From Actinomycetota bacterium (GTDB lineage Bacteria > Actinomycetota > Acidimicrobiia > Acidimicrobiales > JAMCPL01), in NCBI GenBank assembly GCA_023379725.1, contig JAMCPC010000060.1, positions 9,362 through 23,294 on the forward strand: a stretch of DNA of 13,933 nt, given 5' to 3'. Both the position numbers and the translations under genes were made by a program. Within the stretch, counting starts at the first letter, position 1, and each line of letters opens with the position of its first letter. The notes below the pieces were generated by a model that saw only the letters and a program-made list of their open reading frames with translations, was not told the origin of the DNA and ran no database searches. Shown here piece by piece: positions 7,208 to 12,579 of the stretch.

Positions 7208-8105
7208 CAAGCGCCCTGATCAATCTTGCGATGCCGTCTTGCCAGTCTGGCATATAATCCATATCAGCAGTCCTAAGTGCCATGTTGTCAAGCACAGAGT
7301 TTGGTGGCCTTGGGGCGGCTCTAGGCGGGTCGAGTTCAGTAGTGGTAATAGGTTGTACTATATTCGGATCCCCACCCAACTCCTGAACGATGAATCGAGC
7401 GACATCCCACCAGCTTGCAGCACCGCGATTTGTGACATGGAACACCCCTGGAAGTCTTTCAGTGGCAATCCAGCCAAGCATACCAGCCAAATCGCTTGTT
7501 ACGGTAGGGCATCCTCTCTGGTCATTGACCACCTTGAGCGGTTTACCATCCCTGTATGCCCCTACAATGGCTTTTACAAAATTACCACCCCTTGCTCCGC
7601 AGAGCCATGATGTTCTCACTGCTGACCATTCTCCATCAAGCTCCATCTCCCCTCCCAGCTTTGATCTTCCATAGACTGAAATCGGACTTGGTATATCCCA
7701 CTCGACATAAGGTCGATCAGAGGCACCATCAAAGACATAATCCGTCGATACATAGGCGACATAAGCGCCATAGCGTCTCGCCGCTTCAGCAATGTTCCTA
7801 GTTCCTACGGCGTTAACAGCAAATGCCATATCCTGATCATGTTCGCAATCATCCACCCTGGTATATGCGGCTGCATGCACAATGACATCAGGACGGATAG
7901 TCGAAACCGCCTCCATCACCACAGATCGCTCCGTTATATCCAGTAGATCATGCGTAGCTCGTATCACCTCGTATCCACTGATCCTGCCCATCTTGGCTGC
8001 TGGCAACCGGCCAACTGCAGCGCCAGGGGGCATCTCTCCAGACAGTACATCGCAGACATCCAACCCCAACTGCCCACCTGCTCCGGTAACAAGTACCTTT
8101 CTCAC
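7197..8105 (-). CDS. rmlD: dTDP-4-dehydrorhamnose reductase
   Basis: The protein has 302 residues from GTG at 8105; GGGTGA lies about seven bases upstream as a ribosome binding site, and the frame is closed just before it. It performs the last step of dTDP-L-rhamnose synthesis, reducing dTDP-4-dehydrorhamnose with NADPH. Seen: KVLVTGAGGQLGLDV, IRPDVIVHAAAYTRVDDCE, AVNAVGTRNIAEAARRYGAY, the Ser/Thr-Asp motif YVSTDYVFDG, catalytic YGRSK in SVYGRSKLGGE, AVRTSWLCGARGGNFVKAI, GCPTVTSDLA and GVFHVTNRG. These are standard RmlD features. Residues about 20-44 (GEMPPGAAVGRLPAAKMGRI) are slightly longer than usual between strand 1 and the ATHDLLDIT motif. Its 3' end overlaps ugd by 11 bases. No rmlC is visible nearby. 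Confidence 0.92.
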   Translation of the reverse strand: MRKVLVTGAGGQLGLDVCDVLSGEMPPGAAVGRLPAAKMGRISGYEVIRATHDLLDITERSVVMEAVSTIRPDVIVHAAAYTRVDDCEHDQDMAFAVNAVGTRNIAEAARRYGAYVAYVSTDYVFDGASDRPYVEWDIPSPISVYGRSKLGGEMELDGEWSAVRTSWLCGARGGNFVKAIVGAYRDGKPLKVVNDQRGCPTVTSDLAGMLGWIATERLPGVFHVTNRGAASWWDVARFIVQELGGDPNIVQPITTTELDPPRAAPRPPNSVLDNMALRTADMDYMPDWQDGIARLIRALDET

Positions 8106-8167
8106 AATAGGTCACCCGCCATTGACACTCGAAGGGCACTCGACACCCGAAGGACACTCTTCTGCAT
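8102..8167 (-). CDS. Possible 21-residue leader peptide ending inside the rmlD start
   Basis: ATG at 8167 opens a short frame (MQKSVLRVSSALRVSMAGDLL) whose TGA overlaps the rmlD GTG as GTGA. It consists mainly of an 18-base tandem repeat (SVLRVS/SALRVS). No good ribosome binding site precedes it, so translation is doubtful; it may simply be repeat DNA open by chance. Confidence 0.2.
   Translation of the reverse strand: MQKSVLRVSSALRVSMAGDLL
8123..8158. repeat. Two tandem 18-base repeats between rmlB and rmlD
   Basis: Units 8123-8140 (TGACACTCGAAGGGCACT) and 8141-8158 (CGACACCCGAAGGACACT) differ at three positions. They occupy part of the 117-base gap 8106-8222, which otherwise holds only the 20-base-offset repeat at 8193-8231. 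Confidence 0.85.
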
Positions 8168-8192
8168 GTTCAAAGGAACGCCTCAAATCCGC

Positions 8193-8231
8193 CTTATTCT
8201 TTTCAAAAGCTCTTCATTCTTTTCAAGAGTC
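8193..8231. repeat. Direct repeat of 19 bases, offset 20, at the end of rmlB
   Basis: CTTATTCTTTTCAAAAGCT (8193-8211) and TTCATTCTTTTCAAGAGTC (8213-8231) are near copies. The right copy covers the rmlB stop codon (8223-8225), so the end of the gene appears to have been duplicated just downstream. Confidence 0.75.
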
Positions 8232-9227
8232 CTTCCAGGACTCTTCTACTACAGGTGCCCTCTTCTTAAGTGGCTCCCACCATGCACGGTTCTCCCTGTA
8301 CCACCGCACTGTTTCAGCCATGCCCTCTTCAAAGGAGATAGTAGGCTCCCAACCGAGTTGCTCTCGTATTTTCGTATAGTCAAGCCTGTAACGACGATCA
8401 TGGCCAGGACGATCAGGTACTATGGTCTTCAACGACGAAGGCTTGTCCAGCACGTTAAGGACCATATCTGCTATCTGCTCTATATCTGCCTCTACCCCAC
8501 TCCCTACATGATAGGTCTCACCAGCATTCCCTTTCAGCATGACCAATTCTATCGCCCTGCAATGATCTATTACGTGTAGCCATTCCCGCCTGTTACGGGT
8601 AGACGCATACAACGGCAGCGGCTTATCATCCATTGCGTTTGTAGCAAAAAGGGGTACCACTTTCTCAGGAAACTGGTATGGACCGTAATTGTTGGCACAA
8701 TTAGTAAGAGTGACGTCAAGTCCAAAGGTAAGTCCATAAGCTCTTACCGCATGGTCAGTACCGGCTTTGGATGCATTATAGGGGGTGCGCGGCCTGTAGG
8801 GACTCTCCTCGGTAAACTGCTCATCCGAGTCGAGATCCAAATCTCCATACACTTCACATGTAGATACATGATGAAAACGCTCAACTCCCACCTGGCGAGC
8901 AGCTTCCAGTAGAGTTTGAGTACCCAGCACATTGGTACGGAAGAACCTACCAGGATCCAGTATTGCCAGACTATTATGCGATTCGGCGGCGAAATTCACT
9001 ATCATATCTATTTGATATTGACTCAGTACATGCTTTGCCAGCTCAAAATTGCCTATATCACCCTGTACAAAGGTAATACGATCACGTACGTCCTCCAAGC
9101 TCTCCAAGCAGCCTGCATAGGTCAGTAAGTCATAGACGATTATCTGATCATCTGGGTGACTGTCTATCCAATAATGCACAAAATTGGAGCCGATAAAGCC
9201 TGCTCCTCCGGCAACAAGTATACGCAT
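8223..9227 (-). CDS. rmlB: dTDP-glucose 4,6-dehydratase (actinobacterial STCEVYG subtype)
   Basis: The protein has 334 residues from ATG at 9227. It would convert dTDP-glucose to dTDP-4-keto-6-deoxyglucose with bound NAD+. Seen: ILVAGGAGFIGSNFVHYW, VNFAAESHNS, FFRTNVLGTQTLLEAAR, HHVSTCEVYGDL, YNASK (Y150, K154), NCANNYGPYQFPEKVVPLF, ASTRNRREWLHVIDHCRAI, ETYHVGSGVEADI, PDRPGHDRRYRLD and LGWEPTISFEEGMAETVRWY. The R(R)EWLHV and PGHDRRY motifs are typical of RmlB. Unusually, the catalytic Asp-Glu pair (TDE in E. coli RmlB) reads T123-C124-E125, and the usual ESHVDRS is ESHNSLA. From memory this variant recurs in actinobacteria, so it is probably a subtype, not a mutation. Start region: no strong Shine-Dalgarno; the 59-base gap upstream shows no convincing promoter. 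Confidence 0.87.
   Translation of the reverse strand: MRILVAGGAGFIGSNFVHYWIDSHPDDQIIVYDLLTYAGCLESLEDVRDRITFVQGDIGNFELAKHVLSQYQIDMIVNFAAESHNSLAILDPGRFFRTNVLGTQTLLEAARQVGVERFHHVSTCEVYGDLDLDSDEQFTEESPYRPRTPYNASKAGTDHAVRAYGLTFGLDVTLTNCANNYGPYQFPEKVVPLFATNAMDDKPLPLYASTRNRREWLHVIDHCRAIELVMLKGNAGETYHVGSGVEADIEQIADMVLNVLDKPSSLKTIVPDRPGHDRRYRLDYTKIREQLGWEPTISFEEGMAETVRWYRENRAWWEPLKKRAPVVEESWKDS
8225..8245 (-). other. Hairpin spanning the rmlB stop codon
   Basis: AAGAGTCC (8225-8232) and GGACTCTT (8238-8245) form a perfect 8-base-pair stem with a five-base loop. In the mRNA it covers the last codons and part of the TGA stop of rmlB. It is followed by GAAAAG, not a U-run, so it is not a standard terminator; it may protect the message or slow coupling to rmlD. 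Confidence 0.5.
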
Positions 9228-9286
9228 GGCATAATGTTAGCATATCCGCGTCACGCAAACTCCCGACTCTAATCGTGGGGAAGAAG

Positions 9287-9949
9287 TCAACCCATCTGAA
9301 CACTGGATTTTGAATTCACACGATACCTACTCAGTAATTTGGTTGAAAGCTCCTTCGGGTCTATGCCCACATACCATGCAATCAGAACCGCGCATATGGC
9401 AACAGAATCGACTATCACCACCACCATGGGAGGTATGCCGTTTCCGTAAGGCTCTGAAAGGGCATGTATACCGTAGGCCATGGCCTGTGCCCCAGAGCCC
9501 AAATCCCATAGGAAAAGACCTACCACCGAGGAAAAGAAATAATTACGATCAGCTGCCCACAGATTCGCACCTACCCATGGAAGTGCAAACAGCGACCAAA
9601 GGAGACCCTGGCGCGTAGGATGAGGAATGGTGAATGCAAGTATAAAAAATACTGACAACCCTATAATCAGCAATGCTGGCCACAATTTGAACCCGCTGTA
9701 TTTGAAGGGATATATTGCAAACCCCAAGGCAATCACACCGGGAATCAGCAGCCAGAGTGACGAAGCGCTGTGAGTAGACGCAGGAAGGAGCAGCACCAAT
9801 AGGTGAATTGTAGCCCTTCGAGACACTCTGCCGAGCGTAAGACTGAAGGGAAGTACCTCTACACAAGCGAAGAAGAGAATCAGGCAGATTCCTCCGATAA
9901 TTTTGCTGGTCGTAGCAGCTATACCATATTTGGAATGATCGTTCACCAA
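9287..9949 (-). CDS. Multi-pass membrane protein, unknown function
   Basis: About 220 residues; I do not recognise the family. The likely start is TTG at 9949 or GTG at 9946, since GGGGAG lies 8 or 11 bases upstream and no ATG is available nearby. Hydrophobic segments suggest five to six membrane helices: about 16-40 (IIGGICLILFFACVEVLPF), 64-83, 88-108 (LWPALLIIGLSVFFILAF), 114-133, a probable one around 137-155, and 172-198 (MVVVIVDSVAICAVLIAWYV). The C-terminus (SRYRVNSKSSVQMG) is hydrophilic. No enzymatic motif is visible. It ends 59 bases before rmlB on the same strand, so it could be the first gene of the polysaccharide operon, and a lipid-linked or export role is conceivable (inference only). 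The first dozen codons are duplicated upstream of the gene as a 35-base repeat. Confidence 0.65.
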   Translation of the reverse strand: MVNDHSKYGIAATTSKIIGGICLILFFACVEVLPFSLTLGRVSRRATIHLLVLLLPASTHSASSLWLLIPGVIALGFAIYPFKYSGFKLWPALLIIGLSVFFILAFTIPHPTRQGLLWSLFALPWVGANLWAADRNYFFSSVVGLFLWDLGSGAQAMAYGIHALSEPYGNGIPPMVVVIVDSVAICAVLIAWYVGIDPKELSTKLLSRYRVNSKSSVQMG

Positions 9950-10028
9950 CTCAACAACTCCCCAGGGTCAGAGCCGACTGATAAGCAGACTGGATACCAT
10001 ATTTGAAATGATCGTTCACCAACTCAAC
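9921..10028. repeat. Direct repeat pair, 35 bases, offset 73, duplicating a gene start
   Basis: Copies 9921-9955 and 9994-10028 are identical at 34 of 35 positions (beginning ATACCATATTTG, ending ACCAACTCAAC), with 38 unrelated bases between. The left copy covers the start codon and first codons of the membrane protein; the right copy lies in the divergent promoter region. The near identity indicates a recent event. Confidence 0.92.
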
Positions 10029-10034
10029 TATAAT
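10029..10034 (+). promoter_or_regulatory. Candidate -10 element for the cytochrome b operon
   Basis: A perfect TATAAT, about 200 bases before the cytochrome b start, follows directly after the right copy of the 35-base repeat. No good -35 lies at 16-18 bases; a TTGAAA is 20 bases away. Weak support. Confidence 0.25.
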
Positions 10035-10086
10035 AGACAAAAAGGTAAAAGGTATAGTATTAAGATGCGACACGAAAATAGCAATA

Positions 10087-10158
10087 TATAAAGTCATGAC
10101 ATGTGGGAAGTATAAGGTAATGGCATATGAGCAGTATAAAGTCATGGCATATGAGCGG
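10087..10158. repeat. Three tandem 24-base repeats in the divergent promoter region
   Basis: Units 10087-10110, 10111-10134 and 10135-10158 abut exactly. Each begins TATAA(A/G)GT and continues with ATG(A/G)CAT(A/G)TG; units 2 and 3 differ at only three positions. They contain TATAA boxes and CATATG palindromes and end about 78 bases before the cytochrome b start. They could be operator sites or simple duplications. Confidence 0.93.
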
Positions 10159-10218
10159 CAGATTGGAGTCGGCAGCGCAAGCGCAAGAGAATCATCTGCA
10201 GAACTAGCGATCACTGGC

Positions 10219-10223
10219 AGGAG
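10219..10223 (+). promoter_or_regulatory. Ribosome binding site of cytochrome b gene, long spacing
   Basis: AGGAG lies 12 bases before the ATG at 10236. The surrounding bases (CAGGAGCAG, TAAT, AC, then TATGA) closely match those in front of the gene at 11401, which also has a long spacing of 13 bases. Confidence 0.6.
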
Positions 10224-10235
10224 CAGTAATTACTT

Positions 10236-11312
10236 ATGACAGCAGCTATTGTTAATTTGACACATCACGATATATATGTTCACTGGGGATTTATACTCAT
10301 TTCACTCTCTAACTTTCTGGTCATTATCGCCATGCTGGTGCTGTTCGCTCTTGCGTTACTCGTGCCGTTCGTCCATGCCAAGAAGAAGCATCACCGTGAC
10401 TACACCAATAATCCCGACAACGGTACAGCAGTAACTGAGGATGCCGTAGGGGGTACAGGTGGTGGTGTAGGAGAAGCTACAAGTGGGGGTGTGAGCGAGG
10501 CTGTAAGTGCAGGTGCGGGTGGTGGTGGTGCCGTAGGTGGTGTAGGAGAAGCTACAGGAGATGATGTAGGTGAGGACGGCGTAGACGATGGACTCTGGAC
10601 CGCGACCGCCAGGCGCATCTGGCTAAAGTACCTGCCACCAAAGAAAATGCTGCCCGACAGCCAACCAGCCTATGTATCCTCTTGGGTATATGTATTCGGG
10701 GTGCTCACCCTGTCTGCCCTCGCCGTGGCTATACTGTCCGGCTTGGTGCTTGCCATAAAGGGACCCACCTGGTGGCACGTATCGTCCATCGGTCACTTCG
10801 ACAACTCCCTGCATCTGTGGAGTGTGGAAATGTTCATGGCCTTCATGGCAATCCACCTTTGGGGCAAGTTCTGGATGGCTGCATGGAGGGGAGGCAGGAC
10901 TGCAACATGGATTACCGGAGTATTGGCTTTTGTGGTCTCTATTGTGGAGGCGTTCACCGGTTACCTCTCACAGACCAATTTCGACTCTCAATGGATAGCT
11001 TTCGAATCCAAGGATGCCTTCAACGCTGCGGGGATCGGATCGCTGGTCAACCCTATGAACTTCGGCCAGGCGCTCATGTTGCACATAGCGCTCATCCCCC
11101 TCGTGCTGGTGGTAATCGTCGGGGTACATATACTCATGGTAAGGGTACGTGGCGTAGTACATCCTATTGATGCTCTTCCAGAAGACAGGGATCCTGATCT
11201 GGACCCTGCGATATCTCGACAGTACGCCAGCACTGACGACAATGCTGGCATGATGGTTACCTCAACGGAAAGCTACTCCGAGGCGAGACTGGAAGATGCT
11301 GGCGAAAGGTGA
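10236..11312 (+). CDS. Cytochrome b N-terminal-domain protein with extra helix and Gly-rich linker
   Basis: A 358-residue membrane protein. Residues 17-47 form one extra helix (FILISLSNFLVIIAMLVLFA). A disordered Gly/Val/Glu/Asp linker follows at about 62-119, containing repeated GGVGEAT. The cytochrome b core then starts: helices at about 148-173, 192-217, 225-245 and 279-302. Haem ligands are visible as H193/H207 (13 residues between) and H283/H298 (14 residues between), the spacing of cytochrome b6-type proteins, so two b haems should bind. The segment FTGYLSQTNFDSQWIAFESKD replaces the GYxLPWGQ region of classical cytochrome b; I recall this signature in a group of actinobacterial cytochrome b proteins. 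The C-terminal domain with PEWY is absent. It probably acts in a quinol-oxidising membrane complex with the protein from 11401. The hydrophilic tail (311-358) is acidic. Confidence 0.87.
   Translation: MTAAIVNLTHHDIYVHWGFILISLSNFLVIIAMLVLFALALLVPFVHAKKKHHRDYTNNPDNGTAVTEDAVGGTGGGVGEATSGGVSEAVSAGAGGGGAVGGVGEATGDDVGEDGVDDGLWTATARRIWLKYLPPKKMLPDSQPAYVSSWVYVFGVLTLSALAVAILSGLVLAIKGPTWWHVSSIGHFDNSLHLWSVEMFMAFMAIHLWGKFWMAAWRGGRTATWITGVLAFVVSIVEAFTGYLSQTNFDSQWIAFESKDAFNAAGIGSLVNPMNFGQALMLHIALIPLVLVVIVGVHILMVRVRGVVHPIDALPEDRDPDLDPAISRQYASTDDNAGMMVTSTESYSEARLEDAGER
10461..10556. repeat. Direct repeat pair, 21 bases, offset 75, in the cytochrome b linker
   Basis: The identical segment GGTGGTGTAGGAGAAGCTAC plus A occurs at 10461-10481 and 10536-10556, separated by 54 bases of related Gly/Val/Ser-coding sequence. 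Offset is 25 codons. It encodes the repeated GGVGEAT of the linker. Confidence 0.85.
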
Positions 11313-11319
11313 GACATCC

Positions 11320-11394
11320 ATGAACGGCGAGAACAATGGCTACAACGGTAGCAACAGTAACAATGGGCGCAACAAGTTCGACAGGAGCAGCTAA
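11320..11394 (+). CDS. Possible 24-residue Asn/Gly-rich peptide between cytochrome b and its partner
   Basis: ATG at 11320 opens a 24-codon frame ending TAA at 11394, starting MNGENNGYNGSNSNNGRNK. AAGGTGAG, overlapping the cytochrome b stop, lies six bases before this ATG with good spacing, better than the site of the next gene. Nine of 24 residues are Asn. It would fill the otherwise empty 88-base gap. It may be a small subunit, a coupling peptide, or chance; no family is known to me. Confidence 0.35.
   Translation: MNGENNGYNGSNSNNGRNKFDRSS
11383..11387 (+). promoter_or_regulatory. Ribosome binding site of cytochrome b partner gene, long spacing
   Basis: AGGAG lies 13 bases before the ATG at 11401, inside the last codons of the possible small peptide. 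Context matches that of the cytochrome b gene. Confidence 0.55.
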
Positions 11395-11400
11395 TACGCT

Positions 11401-12579
11401 ATGAGCAACGAAAACAGCGCAGGCTTGAGCGAAAAGAAAAAATCGGATGGAACATCTAGGAAAATAAGGAACCGCCAAATTGATGCCGCCCAATCGCGCG
11501 TCCTGGATGCAATGCCATGGCGGGGTCCCGAGAGACGCTACGACATACTAAAGGAAGCCACCATCGCCTTCGTCGTGGTGCTTATCCTCACCTTCACGCT
11601 AGCCATCCTCTTCTCTTCGCCGGACACACCGCCGGTTACCATAAAGGCTTGGGCCAGCGCGCAGCCGAGAAGATTTACCGAAATAGCCCTGAGCGAGCTG
11701 GAGGGAACCAGCAACTCCGCCACTTACGGCCCTCCTTACAACCATGCCAGCGGATCGGTACAATACCTTGGCCCCATCTCCATCCAAAACCTCCTAGGCG
11801 TGCACTACCCCATATACCCCGCCAACGACTTCATACTTGGCCCCCTGTCGACGCTTCCCGGAGAAAAACCACTCAAAGCTGCCATATCCAGCTACCAACA
11901 TGCCTCAAGGTCGCAGCAGCACACATGGGCAGCGGCCTATGGAACTGCCCTGGAGAAGTCGACGGTGCATGATGGCATCTTGAATGTACCGGCAGGCAAC
12001 TACGGACCACTCGCAATCATGTTCAGGAATCTCCTAGGGATGGCCAGATCGGGAGCTTTGGACTCCCAACTCATCTCCCACAGCGGTTTTTACACGAGCA
12101 ACTACACCAAGCCGATCATGTTCATAGGAGACTCATGGAAGGCTCAGCACGATTCAAGCTACTGGGGTCATCTTGTCGTCGCCCAGCACCTCCGGAGTTC
12201 CCAATGGGGAGTCATGAACGAGACAGGCAGCTGGCCGGGACAACCATGGTTATGGTTCTACACGATGTGGTACCAGATACCTCCCATGTCCACCACTCAG
12301 CAATCCAACGCAGACATCCTGGTTGTAGGTATCGTAACTATTTTCACCATAGCATTACTCCTGATCCCCTTTATTCCAGGACTGCGTGACATACCACGAA
12401 AGATCCCCATACACAAACTGATCTGGAAAGATTACTACCGTGAGGTAAGCCAGCGGGCAGGCTCGCCCGGAAGTGCTGTGCACCGTGCCCCACCTCCATC
12501 TGGGTCTTCCCCACCTCCATCTGGGTCTTCTCTGGCTACAAGCCAAGCAGATACCGGCAAAGATTTGCATTTACCTTGA
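11401..12579 (+). CDS. Two-helix membrane protein, probable cytochrome b complex partner
   Basis: A 392-residue protein without any cysteine, so it holds no CxxCH haem c or Rieske cluster. A basic N-terminus is followed by a helix at about 52-72 (ATIAFVVVLILTFTLAILF). A large outer domain follows, about 73-300, with conserved-looking stretches NDFILGPLSTLPG, VPAGNYGPLAIMF, SSQWGVMNETGSWPGQPWLW and FYTMWYQIPP. A second helix lies at about 305-325. The end (PFIPGLRDIPRKIPIHKLIW, then KDYY) resembles the C-termini of cytochrome b/subunit IV-like proteins. From memory, this protein recurs next to the same cytochrome b type in actinobacteria, usually unannotated. It probably forms the missing half of that complex. 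The tail carries a PPPSGSS duplication. Confidence 0.75.
   Translation: MSNENSAGLSEKKKSDGTSRKIRNRQIDAAQSRVLDAMPWRGPERRYDILKEATIAFVVVLILTFTLAILFSSPDTPPVTIKAWASAQPRRFTEIALSELEGTSNSATYGPPYNHASGSVQYLGPISIQNLLGVHYPIYPANDFILGPLSTLPGEKPLKAAISSYQHASRSQQHTWAAAYGTALEKSTVHDGILNVPAGNYGPLAIMFRNLLGMARSGALDSQLISHSGFYTSNYTKPIMFIGDSWKAQHDSSYWGHLVVAQHLRSSQWGVMNETGSWPGQPWLWFYTMWYQIPPMSTTQQSNADILVVGIVTIFTIALLLIPFIPGLRDIPRKIPIHKLIWKDYYREVSQRAGSPGSAVHRAPPPSGSSPPPSGSSLATSQADTGKDLHLP
12490..12530. repeat. Tandem duplication with 21-base period coding PPPSGSS
   Basis: CCACCTCCATCTGGGTCTTC is identical at 12490-12509 and 12511-12530. It encodes two PPPSGSS heptads in the hydrophilic tail of the cytochrome b partner. 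Confidence 0.9.

Larger units (their letters stand above)
9950..10235. other. Divergent intergenic region between membrane protein and cytochrome b
   Basis: These 286 bases separate genes transcribed away from each other, so at least one promoter is expected here, although the polysaccharide operon may also start within it. Contents: the right copy of the 35-base repeat, a consensus-like TATAAT at 10029-10034, three 24-base tandem repeats at 10087-10158, a short GCGCAAGCGCAAG run at about 10175, and AGGAG at 10219-10223 for cytochrome b. A minus-strand frame runs through it but has no supporting start signal. Confidence 0.6.

Noticed and set aside
8225..8245. Rho-independent terminator after rmlB
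   Set aside because: The stem is sound, but it lies on the stop codon and is followed by GAAAAG in the message, not a run of U, and rmlD follows on the same strand.
9228..9286. Promoter for rmlB in the 59-base gap (TTGACT on the minus strand near the membrane-protein stop)
   Set aside because: No acceptable -10 lies 16-18 bases downstream of TTGACT, and the gap is short enough for simple co-transcription with the upstream gene.
9951..10214. 87-codon minus-strand open frame in the divergent intergenic region
   Set aside because: It starts at GTG without a ribosome binding site, is made largely of the 24-base repeats and the duplicated 35-base segment, and ends just before the real gene. It looks like repeat DNA open by chance.
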